Shown: positions 17,202 through 25,678, numbered from the stretch's first letter. The stretch is 64,000 nucleotides of DNA from JADZAI01 sp047602465 (GCA_047602465.1 JASGHF010000001.1:1550001-1614000), one strand, 5' to 3'. Program-made: numbers and translations. Notes: generated by a model from the sequence alone, not told the origin.

Positions 17202-18080
17202 TCAGCGCCAGGTGGCGACCGGCGGCATGGAGGAGAGGATCGCGTCGACATTTCCGCCGGTTTTCAGCCCGAACGTCGTGCCGCGATCATAGAGCAGGTT
17301 GAACTCCACATATCGCCCGCGCCACTTGGTCTGCTCGTCACGGGCGGCCTCGTCCCACGGCTCGGCAATGTGCCGCGCGACGATCTCGGGATAGACGGCC
17401 CTGAACGTCTCGCCGACCGCTTTCGTGAAGGCGAAGTCGCGCGCCCAGTCGCCGCTGTCGTGGTGGTCGTAGAAAATGCCGCCGACACCGCGCGGCTCCG
17501 CCCGGTGCGGCAGCCAGAAATACGCGTCGGCCCATTTCTCGTATTTCGGGTACCAGCCGGCGTCGAAGCCGTCACACGTCGCCTTGAGGCGCTGGTGGAA
17601 CAGCGCGGCGTCGGGATGGGCACGGGTCCGCTGAGCATCCAGCGTGGGGTTGAGGTCGGCGCCGCCCCCGAACCAGCTTTGGGTGGTCACGATCATCCGG
17701 GTGTTCATGTGCACCGCCGGCACATGCGGATTGCGGGGATGGCAGATGAGGCTGATGCCCGACGCCCAGAAGCGCGGGTCTTCGGCGGCACCCTTCACCT
17801 GGCTTGCGAAGTCGGGCGAAAAGCTGCCGAAAACCGTTGAGGTGTGGACCCCGACCTTCTCGAACACCCGGCCCCGCATCATCCCCATCGTGCCGCCGCC
17901 CTGGTCGCCGCCATCCGGCGCAGCGGCACGCTTCCACGGCGTCGCCTCGAAGCGTCCCGGCGCGCCCTCGTAGAGCGCCGGAGCGCTCGCCTCGATCGCC
18001 TCGAACGTCGCGAAAATCGCGCGCTGAAGGCCCTCGAACCAGGTGCGCGCTTCGGCTTTGCGGGTATCCAGATCACTCAT
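17202..18080 (-). CDS. hemF: Coproporphyrinogen III oxidase, oxygen-dependent
   Basis: A 292-residue HemF. It converts coproporphyrinogen III to protoporphyrinogen IX with O2, the aerobic step of haem synthesis in the cytosol. Family segments are easily seen: GGGTMGMMRGRVFEKVG near residues 60-77, HPRNPHVPAVHMNTR, WFGGGADLNPT, and the C-terminal YVEFNLLYDRGT. Length matches the family. It is divergent from the SDR gene across 118 bases. No oxygen-independent hemN is visible here. Confidence 0.96.
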   Translation of the reverse strand: MSDLDTRKAEARTWFEGLQRAIFATFEAIEASAPALYEGAPGRFEATPWKRAAAPDGGDQGGGTMGMMRGRVFEKVGVHTSTVFGSFSPDFASQVKGAAEDPRFWASGISLICHPRNPHVPAVHMNTRMIVTTQSWFGGGADLNPTLDAQRTRAHPDAALFHQRLKATCDGFDAGWYPKYEKWADAYFWLPHRAEPRGVGGIFYDHHDSGDWARDFAFTKAVGETFRAVYPEIVARHIAEPWDEAARDEQTKWRGRYVEFNLLYDRGTTFGLKTGGNVDAILSSMPPVATWR

Positions 18081-18198
18081 GGGGCCTCTCTACCGCCCGC
18101 TATGGCAGACCGCATTGCGCCAGATCAATGCCGCGCCTTGCCGGTGCCGCGCGCCTTGCCGATAGTCACCGGCACAACAACACCAGAGGAAACGACCG

Positions 18199-18987
18199 AT
18201 GAAACTCGACAACACCATCTCCGCCGTCATCACCGGCGGCGCTTCCGGCATGGGCGAGGCGACCGCCCGCGTGCTGGCGTCACACGGCGTAAAAGTCGCT
18301 CTTTTCGACCTCAATGAAGAGCGCGGCGCAGCCGTCGCCAAGGAAATCGGCGGCGTTTTCTGCAAGGTCGACGTGATGTCCGATGAGGCGGTCGATGCGG
18401 GATTTGAACGCGCGCGCGCCGCAAACGGCCAGGAACGCATCCTCGTCAACTGCGCCGGCGGCGGCTTTGGCGGCCCTGCCAAGACCGTCAGCCGCGACAA
18501 GGAAACCGGCGCGATCAAGCGCTATGTGATCTCGAACTTCCAGAAGACCCTGGAGCTGAACCTCACCGGCACCTTCCGCTGCATCGTCGCCTCCGCGGCG
18601 GGCATGCTGACCCTCGATCCGCTGGAAGATGGTGACCGCGGGGCGATCGTGAACACCGCATCGGTGGCCGCGAAAGACGGCCAGATCGGTCAGGCCGCCT
18701 ATGCCTCGGCCAAGGCCGGCATTGTGGGGCTGACGCTGGTCGCGGCGCGTGATCTTTCAGGCGACGGCATCCGTGTGAACACGATCCTGCCGGGCATCTT
18801 CGACACGCCGATGATGGGCCGCGCACCCGCCGCCCTGAAGGCTTCGCTGGGGGCGCAGGTGCCGTTCCCGAAGCGCCTGGGGCTTGCGGAGGAATATGCC
18901 CATCTCGCCCACACGATGATCACCAACGGCTATTTCAACGGCGAGCATGTGCGGCTGGACGGCGCCATCCGCATGACGCCGCGCTGA
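18199..18987 (+). CDS. SDR family NAD(P)-dependent oxidoreductase, 3-hydroxyacyl-CoA dehydrogenase type II-like
   Basis: A 262-residue short-chain dehydrogenase. Cofactor motif is TGGASGMGEA (residues 12-21), with Asp34 in LFDLNEE favouring NAD. The catalytic set is Ser in NTASVAA, Tyr-x-x-x-Lys in YASAKAG, and NCAGGG. Overall pattern resembles HSD17B10-type 3-hydroxyacyl-CoA dehydrogenases, which act on short branched or steroid substrates; the exact substrate is not assignable. SD-like AGAGGAAA precedes the ATG. A strong rightward terminator lies 120 bases downstream, past the antisense tRNA gene. Confidence 0.9.
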   Translation: MKLDNTISAVITGGASGMGEATARVLASHGVKVALFDLNEERGAAVAKEIGGVFCKVDVMSDEAVDAGFERARAANGQERILVNCAGGGFGGPAKTVSRDKETGAIKRYVISNFQKTLELNLTGTFRCIVASAAGMLTLDPLEDGDRGAIVNTASVAAKDGQIGQAAYASAKAGIVGLTLVAARDLSGDGIRVNTILPGIFDTPMMGRAPAALKASLGAQVPFPKRLGLAEEYAHLAHTMITNGYFNGEHVRLDGAIRMTPR

Positions 18988-19014
18988 AGAGAAACATCTT
19001 TAATTTCAGAGAGT

Positions 19015-19088
19015 TGGAGCGGGTGAAGGGAATCGAACCCTCGTCGTAAGCTTGGGAAGCTTCTGCTCTACCATTGAGCTACACCCGC
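19015..19088 (-). tRNA. tRNA-Gly (anticodon CCC)
   Basis: A 74-base cloverleaf including an encoded CCA end. The acceptor stem is GCGGGTG/CACCCGC with T as discriminator, the D arm is GCTCAATGGTAGAGC, the anticodon loop is TTCCCAA (anticodon CCC, reads GGG), and the T arm is GAGGGTTCGATTCCCTT. The outermost anticodon-stem pair appears to be a G-A mismatch. The gene is antisense to the tail of the SDR transcript. Confidence 0.96.
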
Positions 19089-19107
19089 AGTCCGGCCTCG
19101 TTAGCAT

Positions 19108-19146
19108 GGCCCGAAACGCCCCGCAAAGTGGCGTTTCGGGCCTTTT
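19108..19146 (+). terminator. Rho-independent terminator
   Basis: A perfect 13-bp stem, GGCCCGAAACGCC paired with GGCGTTTCGGGCC around a 9-base loop, followed by TTTT. Orientation fits termination of the rightward SDR transcript, after it has crossed the antisense tRNA-Gly gene. It also overlaps the place where the tRNA promoter must lie. Confidence 0.85.
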
Positions 19147-19202
19147 CACGCGTGGCGCCGCCCGGCTTCGAAAATAATTGTTGCGGCGCAGCAGGGCGAA
19201 AC

Positions 19203-19243
19203 TTGACTGGCGGGTCCAGTTTCCCATATTGGACTTGCCAGTC
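19203..19243 (+). promoter_or_regulatory. Efflux operon promoter with two inverted operator copies
   Basis: TTGACT (19203-19208) is a good -35; CATATT or ATATTG at 19225-19231 is a plausible -10. Two copies of TGGAC-YY-GCCAGTC occur, one on the minus strand (19205-19218) overlapping the -35, one on the plus strand (19230-19243) at the -10/start site. Each is itself a partial dyad. The layout is what is expected for repression by the TetR protein encoded third in the operon; binding is inferred. Confidence 0.65.
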
Positions 19244-19266
19244 CATTCATTCCAATCGGTTCTCTC

Positions 19267-20352
19267 ATGCGCCGTCCTGCGCTTATCGCCATCGCCGTCC
19301 TCGCTGTCGGCGCGGTCGGGTATTTCGGCATCAGCTACCTGACCTATGGCCAGTACATCGAATCCACCGACGACGCGTATGTGAAGGCCGACACGGCCGC
19401 CATAGCCGCCCGCGTGAACGGCTATGTCGCCAAGGTCCAGGTCGCGGACAACCAGACCGTCCAGGCGGGAGATGTGCTGGTGACGATCGACAACGCCGAT
19501 TTCCAGGCCCGCGTCGATCAGGCCAAGGCGGCGACGGCCGCCAAGCAGGCAGCGCTCGACGGAATCGCCGTGAAGCTGGCCCTCGAGAGCAAGCTGATCG
19601 ACGCGGCGCAGGCCCGCCTCGACAGCGCCATGGCCGACCAGAAACGCGCGGCGGCCGATCTCGCGCGCGCCCGCGATCTTCGCGCGTCGGGCAGCGGGTC
19701 GAAGCAGGCGCTGGATCAGGCGCAGGCCGATGCCTCGAAGGCCGACGCGGCCGTCGCCAGCGCCGCAGCGGCGCTGGAGGCCGAACGTGAGCAGCTCGCC
19801 GTCATCGAATCGACGCGCGCCCAGCTGCAGGCCGATCTCGACGCCGCCAAGGCGGCCGAAAAGCTGGCCGCCATCGACCTTGAACACACGCTGATCCGCG
19901 CGCCCTTCGCCGGCGTTGTCGGTGCGCGCACGGTGCAGGACGGACAATATGTCCGCGCCGGCGCGCAGCTGATGGCCGTCGTGAAGCTTCCGGACGTCTA
20001 TGTCGTCGCCAATTTCAAGGAGACGCAGGCCGGCGAGATGCGCCGCGGCCAGGCCGTGACCGTTTCCATCGACGCCTTTCCCGATCTGAAAGTGGGCGGG
20101 AAGATCGACAGCTTCGCGCCGGCGACAGGCTCGGAATTCTCGCTGCTGCCGCCTGAGAACGCGACCGGCAACTTCACCAAGATCGTGCAGCGCCTGCCGG
20201 TGAAGGTGCTGGTGACCGGCGATGCGAGCGCGCTGGCGATGCTGCGTCCCGGCATGTCGGTCACAGTTTCGGTCGACACGCGCGATGAAGGCGACGGCAC
20301 GGCCTCCGTGCTGGCGCCCGCGCCGCGCCCCGTCGAGGCAGCGAAGCGCTAA
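19267..20352 (+). CDS. HlyD/EmrA family membrane fusion protein
   Basis: A 361-residue periplasmic adaptor. An N-terminal anchor (residues 4-25, LIAIAVLAVGAVGYFGI) is followed by a lipoyl half-motif (TAAIAARVNGYVAKV), a long alpha-helical hairpin rich in Ala, Gln and Lys (about 85-205), the second lipoyl half (HTLIRAPFAGVVGARTV) and beta-barrel segments (VYVVANFKE, GMSVTVSVDT). It links the DHA2 permease encoded downstream to an outer-membrane channel; no TolC-type gene is in the window. First gene of a three-gene operon. Confidence 0.92.
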   Translation: MRRPALIAIAVLAVGAVGYFGISYLTYGQYIESTDDAYVKADTAAIAARVNGYVAKVQVADNQTVQAGDVLVTIDNADFQARVDQAKAATAAKQAALDGIAVKLALESKLIDAAQARLDSAMADQKRAAADLARARDLRASGSGSKQALDQAQADASKADAAVASAAAALEAEREQLAVIESTRAQLQADLDAAKAAEKLAAIDLEHTLIRAPFAGVVGARTVQDGQYVRAGAQLMAVVKLPDVYVVANFKETQAGEMRRGQAVTVSIDAFPDLKVGGKIDSFAPATGSEFSLLPPENATGNFTKIVQRLPVKVLVTGDASALAMLRPGMSVTVSVDTRDEGDGTASVLAPAPRPVEAAKR

Positions 20353-20364
20353 AGGCCAGCCGTC

Positions 20365-21954
20365 ATGAGCGAGGCAACCGCCTCTCCGCCACCCGGCATG
20401 ATGATGAAGCCGCTGATCGAGCAGCGCGGGACGCCCGTGCTGATCGGCTTCTTCGCCATGGTCGTCGGCATGTTCATGGCGGTGCTCGACATCCAGATCG
20501 TGTCGTCGAGCCTGTCGCAGATCCAGGCGGGGCTTTCGGCCTCATCGGCCGAAGTGAGCTGGGTGCAGACCAGCTATCTCATCGCCGAAGTCGTGATGAT
20601 CCCGCTGAGCGGCTATCTCAGCCGCATGCTGTCGACGCGGACGCTCTACACCGCGTCGGCGGCCGGCTTCACGCTCGCCAGCTTCATGTGCGGCCTCTCC
20701 TCCTCGATCGAGGAAATGATGGTGTGGCGCGCCGTGCAGGGCTTCATCGGCGGCGCGATGATCCCGACGACATTCGCCACGTCTTTCATCGTGTTTGGCA
20801 CGGCGCGGCGCGGCGCGGCGACCGCCTTTGTCGGCCTCGTCGTCACGCTCGCGCCGACCATCGGCCCGACGCTGGGCGGCTACATCACCGATCTGGTGAG
20901 CTGGCACTGGCTGTTCTTCATCAATGTCATCCCCGGCATTTTCGTCACCATCACCGTGTGGCTGACGATGGATATCGACGAGCCGGACTGGGGACTTTGG
21001 AAGAATCTCGACTTCTTCGGCCTCGCGATGCTGGCGGTGTTCCTGGGCACCTTCCAGTACGTGCTGGAGGAAGGCGCGAAGAACGAGTGGTTCCATGACG
21101 CCGCAATCCGCAATCTGGCGGCCGTTTCGGTCGTGGCCGGCGCTCTGTTCTTCTGGCGCGCGCTGACCCGCGCGAACCCAATCGTGGATCTGTCGCCGTT
21201 CGCCAACCGCAATTTCGCGCTGGCGACAGTAATGGCTTTCATCGTCGGCGTCGGCCTGTTCGGCATCACCTATCTGCTGCCGCTCTATCTAGGCCGCGTC
21301 CAGCAGTTCTCGTCGCTGCAGATCGGCGAATGGCTGTGGGTCACAGGCATTTTCATGTTCATGACGGCGCCCGTCATCGGCGCGCTGTCGAGCCGGATCG
21401 ACCTTCGTCTTCTCGGCGGCGTCGGCTTCCTGTTTCTGTTTCTGTCGGCCTGGCAGTTCCAGCCGCTCACGACCGAGACCGGTTACTGGGACCTCTTCAT
21501 TCCGCAGGCCCTGCGCGGCATGGGACTGATGACGACGATGCTGTCAGTCCAGACGATGGCTATCCAGTCGCTGTCGCCAGCGCAGATCCGCGGCGCCTCT
21601 GGGCTTTTCAACCTGATGCGGAACACCGGCGGCGCCTTCGGCCTCGCCATCCTCAATACGCAGATGACCGACCGCATCAACCTGCATTGGGCGCGCCTGC
21701 GCGAAGGCCTTCAGGCCGGCGATGCGCAGGCGCAGGCTTTTCTCGACGGCTTCGCGGCGCGCTATGAACAATTGATGCCGGGCGACGGGCAAGCGGCGGC
21801 GCTGCGCGTTCTGGGGCAGCTGACCTTCCAGCAGGCGAGCGTGCTCGCCTTCTCCGATCTCTTCTACATTCTGGCGGGCGCGTTCGTATGCGCGTCCTGC
21901 CTGATGCTGTTTCTCGACAAGCCCGTCAACCGACTCGCACAGGAGATGCATTGA
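20365..21954 (+). CDS. DHA2 family multidrug MFS permease, EmrB-like
   Basis: A 529-residue 14-helix transporter of the inner membrane. Signature segments are LDIQIVSSSL in helix 1 (motif D1), WVQTSYLIAEVVMIPLSG, LSRMLSTRTLY (motif A-like loop), and GPTLGGYITD (motif C of drug antiporters). With the HlyD protein just upstream (12-base gap) it should form an EmrAB-type proton-driven tripartite pump for hydrophobic toxins. Its stop overlaps the TetR start by one base. Confidence 0.93.
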   Translation: MSEATASPPPGMMMKPLIEQRGTPVLIGFFAMVVGMFMAVLDIQIVSSSLSQIQAGLSASSAEVSWVQTSYLIAEVVMIPLSGYLSRMLSTRTLYTASAAGFTLASFMCGLSSSIEEMMVWRAVQGFIGGAMIPTTFATSFIVFGTARRGAATAFVGLVVTLAPTIGPTLGGYITDLVSWHWLFFINVIPGIFVTITVWLTMDIDEPDWGLWKNLDFFGLAMLAVFLGTFQYVLEEGAKNEWFHDAAIRNLAAVSVVAGALFFWRALTRANPIVDLSPFANRNFALATVMAFIVGVGLFGITYLLPLYLGRVQQFSSLQIGEWLWVTGIFMFMTAPVIGALSSRIDLRLLGGVGFLFLFLSAWQFQPLTTETGYWDLFIPQALRGMGLMTTMLSVQTMAIQSLSPAQIRGASGLFNLMRNTGGAFGLAILNTQMTDRINLHWARLREGLQAGDAQAQAFLDGFAARYEQLMPGDGQAAALRVLGQLTFQQASVLAFSDLFYILAGAFVCASCLMLFLDKPVNRLAQEMH

Positions 21955-22589
21955 TGTCCGATGCCGTTCTCGACTTGCCGCGGCCGCAGGCCCAGCCCCA
22001 GGCGCGCACGTCCCGCAAGCGCAGCGCCGTGATCGAAGCCGCGCGCCGCGTCTTCACCGACAAGGGCTACAACGCCTCGATGGAGGAGGTGGCGTTCGAG
22101 GCCGAGGTCTCGAAGCAGACGATCTACAATCAGTTCGGCTCGAAAGAGCAGCTGTTCCACGCGATGATCGAAGACCGCATCCAGGAGATGATCGAGCCGA
22201 TCGTCAGCGCCGGGCCGGACGTGCAGCCGCGCGAGGTTCTGATCCAGATCGCGCGCTCGTATCACACCAAGATCGTCGCCCCCGACAACATCAAGATGAT
22301 GCGGGCGCTGATCGCCGCACCGAACGCGCAGGCGGCGCTGGCGCAGATCTATGCCCATGGCCCGTCGCGCTTCGTGCGGACCTTCGCCGACTGGCTGAGC
22401 GCGCAGAACGCGGCCGGGCGGTTGAAGGTCGACGATCCGGTCCTGGCGGCCGAACACTTCGCCTCGTTCACCTACGGCCACCTTTTCATGAAGCGGCTAT
22501 ATGGCGTGCCGGCGCCGTTCGACGCGGAAGACGTCGAGCGCCGGGTGGCCTATGTAGTGGACGCATTCCTCAGGGCGCACGCGGCCTGA
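21954..22589 (+). CDS. TetR/AcrR family regulator of the efflux operon
   Basis: A 211-residue regulator. The N-terminal HTH is standard TetR (VIEAARRVFTDKGYNASMEEVAFEAEVSKQ is the helix 1-3 region, split here only for reading; recognition helix ends TIYNQFGSKE). The C-terminal ligand domain resembles the AefR-like C-terminal family. The ATG overlaps the permease stop (TGATG), so repressor and pump are made together. It most likely binds the paired sites in the promoter at 19203-19243, giving negative feedback relieved by pump substrates. Confidence 0.9.
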   Translation: MSDAVLDLPRPQAQPQARTSRKRSAVIEAARRVFTDKGYNASMEEVAFEAEVSKQTIYNQFGSKEQLFHAMIEDRIQEMIEPIVSAGPDVQPREVLIQIARSYHTKIVAPDNIKMMRALIAAPNAQAALAQIYAHGPSRFVRTFADWLSAQNAAGRLKVDDPVLAAEHFASFTYGHLFMKRLYGVPAPFDAEDVERRVAYVVDAFLRAHAA

Positions 22590-22592
22590 GGT

Positions 22593-23747
22593 TCATACTC
22601 GCCTGAAGTGTTTGGAGAGCGCCAGGCCCTGGCGCTGGTAGTTGGAGCCGATGCCCTGGCCGTAGAGGCGCTGGGGCGGTTCGATGAGGCGTTCGAACAT
22701 CAACCGTCCGACGGTCTGGCCGTGTTCGAGGACGAAGGGCACCTCGTGGCTGCGCACTTCCAGCACTGCGCGGCTGCCTGCGCCGCCCGCGCCGGAATAG
22801 CCGAAGCCCGGATCGAAGAAGCCGGCATAGTGGACACGGAATTCGCCGACCAGCGGATCGTAGGGGACCATTTCCGCCGCCCAGTCCGGCGGGATGGTGA
22901 CCGCTTCGCGTGAGGCGAGGATGTAGAATTCGCCGGGATCGAGAATGATCGCCGCGCGCTTCTTCGCGTAGACCGGCTCCCAGAAATCCTGCGGATCGGC
23001 GACGCCGACCTTGTCGATATCGATGACGCCGGCATGACGTTTCGCGCGGTAGCCGACGAGGCCGGTGAGCGCATCGCCGTTGAGGTCGATGGAGAAGCCG
23101 ACGCCCTTGTCGATGCGGGCGTCATCCACGCCGGAAACGAGGCCGATTTCGGCCTGGAGTTTCTTCAACTGGGCATCCGTCGCGACCGGCGAACCGCGGC
23201 GGAGGCGCAATTGGTTGAGGCGCGAGCCGGTGCGGACGAGGACGGAGAAGGTGCGGGGGCTGATTTCCGCCCAGAGCGGGCCGGAATATTGCGCCGGAAT
23301 GGTGTCGAAGGCGCGGGCGCCATCGGTCACCAGGCGGGTGAAGACGTCGAGGCGGCCGGTCGAGCTTTTCGCGTTGGCGGCGCCGGAGACGCGCCAGCCG
23401 AGATTGAGATGCTCCATCAGCGGGCAGAGATAGACGCAGCCGGTTTCCAGCACGGCGCCCTTGGTCAGGTCGATCTCGTGCATCACGACCTGTTCGAGCT
23501 TGTCGCGGACCGTGTTGCCTTCGCCGGGGAGGAAGCTGGCGCGGATGCGATAGGCGACATTGCCAAGGCGGAGATCGAGGCTGGCGGGCTGAATCTGCTC
23601 GTCGCGGATGTCGCTGGCCGCGCCGATCTCGTGCGCGTGGATCATGGCGCGCAGGGTCTGGCCCGGCAGCAGGCCCGTCGAGTGCCGGGGTTGAGCCTCG
23701 CTGTCGCTGGGGTCGAGGCCGCCCAGCAGGGGTTCGTCAGTCGTCAT
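22593..23747 (-). CDS. dcd: 2'-deoxycytidine 5'-triphosphate deaminase, long form
   Basis: A 384-residue protein of the DCD/dUTPase fold in the long version found in alphaproteobacteria. Two copies of the fold seem present: an N-terminal half (QPASLDLRLGNVAYRIR) and a C-terminal half carrying GEFYILASRE, DPGFGYSG and LEVRSHEVPF. It makes dUTP from dCTP for thymidylate synthesis in the cytosol. The C-terminal GSNYQRQGLALSKHF tail resembles the flexible phosphate-closing tail of short Dcd. Divergent from the riboswitch-controlled metZ. Confidence 0.88.
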   Translation of the reverse strand: MTTDEPLLGGLDPSDSEAQPRHSTGLLPGQTLRAMIHAHEIGAASDIRDEQIQPASLDLRLGNVAYRIRASFLPGEGNTVRDKLEQVVMHEIDLTKGAVLETGCVYLCPLMEHLNLGWRVSGAANAKSSTGRLDVFTRLVTDGARAFDTIPAQYSGPLWAEISPRTFSVLVRTGSRLNQLRLRRGSPVATDAQLKKLQAEIGLVSGVDDARIDKGVGFSIDLNGDALTGLVGYRAKRHAGVIDIDKVGVADPQDFWEPVYAKKRAAIILDPGEFYILASREAVTIPPDWAAEMVPYDPLVGEFRVHYAGFFDPGFGYSGAGGAGSRAVLEVRSHEVPFVLEHGQTVGRLMFERLIEPPQRLYGQGIGSNYQRQGLALSKHFRRV

Positions 23748-23811
23748 GGCTCCTTATAGCCGAGGCGCGGCTTGACGGAAGCGAGCGCCGGGCCTATCGC
23801 TGCCCCTGCAT

Positions 23812-23875
23812 GCGGAAGATTTGAGCCGGTCGGCTTGCGGGCCGCATGTGGGATGCGAAACCGCTAAAAGGCCGG
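23812..23875 (+). ncRNA. SAM-II-type riboswitch aptamer (metZ leader)
   Basis: The stretch contains the conserved SAM-II core elements in order: GATTTGAGCCGGTCGG, GCTTGCGGGCC, an A-rich linker (GCGAAA) and CGCTAAAAGGCCGG, where CGGTC/CCGG and GCCCGC-type pairing allow the H-type pseudoknot. SAM-II aptamers are known upstream of methionine biosynthesis genes in alphaproteobacteria, which matches metZ downstream. The match is by eye; boundaries are approximate. Confidence 0.75.
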
Positions 23876-23897
23876 GACGAAGGCGAAACCACGCGCC

Positions 23898-23933
23898 AGC
23901 CCCGGACCATCCATGCGGTCGCGGGGCTTTTTT
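23898..23933 (+). terminator. Attenuator terminator before metZ
   Basis: AGCCCCG-GACC pairs with GGTC-G-CGGGGCT (one bulged G) and is followed by TTTTTT, ending 15 bases before the metZ start. Placed between the SAM-II-like aptamer and metZ, it should be the expression platform: S-adenosylmethionine binding favours termination. Confidence 0.85.
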
Positions 23934-23948
23934 GTTGCGGGGTTGGCC

Positions 23949-25154
23949 ATGAGCAAGACGAAATCAGGACGGACGCTGCGGGCGCGGACCCAGGCGGTGC
24001 GCGGGGGCCTCGTCCGCTCGCAGCACGGCGAGACCAGCGAAGCGCTGTATCTGACCTCGGGCTTCGCCTATCCGGACGCCGGGGCGGCGGAGCGGCGCTT
24101 CAAGAACGAAGAGCCGGGCTACATCTATTCGCGGTTCTCGAATCCGACCGTCGCGGCCTTCGAGGAGCGGCTGACGCTGCTGGAGGACGCGCCCGAGGGC
24201 ATCGAGTGCCGCGGCACGGCGTCCGGCCTTGCGGCGGTGTCGGCGGCGTTCCTGGGGACATTGTCGGCGGGCGACCATGTGCTGTCGTCGCGCGCGCTGT
24301 TCGGGGGCTGCCGCTATATCGTGGAAGATCTGCTGCCCCGCCTCGGCATCGCCTCGACGCTGATCGACGGCGGCGATCTGAAAGCATGGGAAGCAGCGAT
24401 CCGGCCCAATACCAAAGCGTTCTTCCTGGAGACGCCATCGAACCCGACGCTGGAGATTTTCGACGTCAGGGCGATCGCCGATCTCGCCCACGCCCATGGC
24501 GCGCTGCTCGTGGTCGACAATGTCTTCGCCAGCCCGGTCTTCCAGAAGCCGTTCGCGCTGGGCGCCGACATCGTCGTCTATTCGGCGACCAAGCATATGG
24601 ACGGACAGGGCCGCGTGCTGGGCGGAGCGATCCTGGCGCAGAAGGCGGTGTTCGACGACAAGCTGGGCGTTTACCTGCGCAATACCGGGCCGTCGCTCAG
24701 CCCCTTCAATGCCTGGGTGCTGCTGAAGGGTCTGGAGACGATGGATTTGCGCGTGAAGGCGCAGGCCGCGGGCGCGGAGAGGCTGATCTCCTGGCTGAAG
24801 ACGGCGAAGGGCATTTCCAATGTCCGCTATCCCTTCGACACCGACCATCCGCAGGCCAATCTGGCGCGCAGCCAGATGAGCGGCGGCGGCACGGTCATCA
24901 CGTTCGATGTGGCCGGCGGACGCGACACGGCGTTCCGGTTCGCGAACGCGCTGGAGATCATCGATATCTCGAACAATCTGGGCGATGCGAAGTCGCTGCT
25001 GACCCATCCCGACACCACGACTCACGCGCGCCTGCCCGAGGCGGAGCGCCGGGCGCTGGGGATCACCGAGGGCATGTTCCGCCTGTCGGTCGGGCTGGAA
25101 GACCCCGACGATCTGATCGAGGACATCGAGGCCGCGCTGAAATCTTCACGTTAA
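23949..25154 (+). CDS. metZ: O-succinylhomoserine sulfhydrylase
   Basis: A 401-residue PLP enzyme of the Cys/Met-metabolism family. It joins sulfide to O-succinylhomoserine to give homocysteine, the direct sulfhydrylation route to methionine. The start is the ATG at MSKTKSGRTL; a longer frame begins inside the terminator and is rejected. Seen: SGFAYPDA near the start, GIECRGTASGLAAVSA, LVVDNVFASP and the PLP-lysine motif YSATKHMDGQGRV. The MetZ call over MetB/MetC rests on overall pattern and the riboswitch. Confidence 0.92.
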   Translation: MSKTKSGRTLRARTQAVRGGLVRSQHGETSEALYLTSGFAYPDAGAAERRFKNEEPGYIYSRFSNPTVAAFEERLTLLEDAPEGIECRGTASGLAAVSAAFLGTLSAGDHVLSSRALFGGCRYIVEDLLPRLGIASTLIDGGDLKAWEAAIRPNTKAFFLETPSNPTLEIFDVRAIADLAHAHGALLVVDNVFASPVFQKPFALGADIVVYSATKHMDGQGRVLGGAILAQKAVFDDKLGVYLRNTGPSLSPFNAWVLLKGLETMDLRVKAQAAGAERLISWLKTAKGISNVRYPFDTDHPQANLARSQMSGGGTVITFDVAGGRDTAFRFANALEIIDISNNLGDAKSLLTHPDTTTHARLPEAERRALGITEGMFRLSVGLEDPDDLIEDIEAALKSSR

Positions 25155-25231
25155 CGATTCAAACTTGTGGTGAATGCTCTGCGGACTTTGCGGCCCGTCC
25201 GGCGGCGGCCCTATGACTTGGGCGACGGCGC

Positions 25232-25250
25232 GGTGAATCACCGATTCACC
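25232..25250. promoter_or_regulatory. Perfect dyad upstream of apaG
   Basis: GGTGAATC-acc-GATTCACC is an 8-bp perfect inverted repeat 30 bases before the apaG start. It is too short-looped and lacks a T tract to be a terminator, so it is either an operator or a hairpin in the 5' leader next to the SD (GGAGG). Confidence 0.45.
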
Positions 25251-25279
25251 TTCGGCGACGGTCATCGGGAGGCGGAGCG

Positions 25280-25678
25280 ATGTGGAACTATCAGAGCGAA
25301 ACGCGGAGCATCAGCGTATCGGTCGAGCCCATCTATCTGTCCGACCAGAGCGCCCCGGAGGACGACTATTACGTCTGGGCCTACAAGGTCGAAATCGAGA
25401 ACAAGGGCAGCGAGACGGTGCAGATCCGCTCGCGGTTCTGGCGGATCACCGACGCATTCGGCCGCACCCAGGAATCGCGCGGCCTTGGCGTCGTCGGCGA
25501 GCAGCCGGTGCTGAAGCCGGGCGAGAAATTCGAGTACACCTCGGGCACGCCGCTGACCGCGCCATCGGGCATGATGGGCGGGAACTATCAGGTGCAGACG
25601 AATGACGGCGACCTGTTCGAGGTCGAGATTCCGACATTTTCTCTGGACAGCCCGCACGACATCAAGCGGATGCACTGA
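25280..25678 (+). CDS. apaG: ApaG domain protein
   Basis: A 132-residue protein with the immunoglobulin-like ApaG fold: VEPIYLSDQSAPEDDYYVWAY at the start, QIRSRFWRITDAFG in the middle, YTSGTPLTAPSGMMGGNY as the family signature, and FSLDSP near the C-terminus. ApaG proteins are linked genetically to Co/Mg efflux phenotypes in enterobacteria and to F-box domains in eukaryotes; the biochemical role is unproven. SD is GGAGGCGGAG. Confidence 0.93.
   Translation: MWNYQSETRSISVSVEPIYLSDQSAPEDDYYVWAYKVEIENKGSETVQIRSRFWRITDAFGRTQESRGLGVVGEQPVLKPGEKFEYTSGTPLTAPSGMMGGNYQVQTNDGDLFEVEIPTFSLDSPHDIKRMH

Noticed and set aside
25232..25270. THF-II riboswitch-like string (GCGGTGAATCA)
   Set aside because: The string is upstream of apaG, not folE, and is explained by a simple perfect hairpin without the THF-II core.
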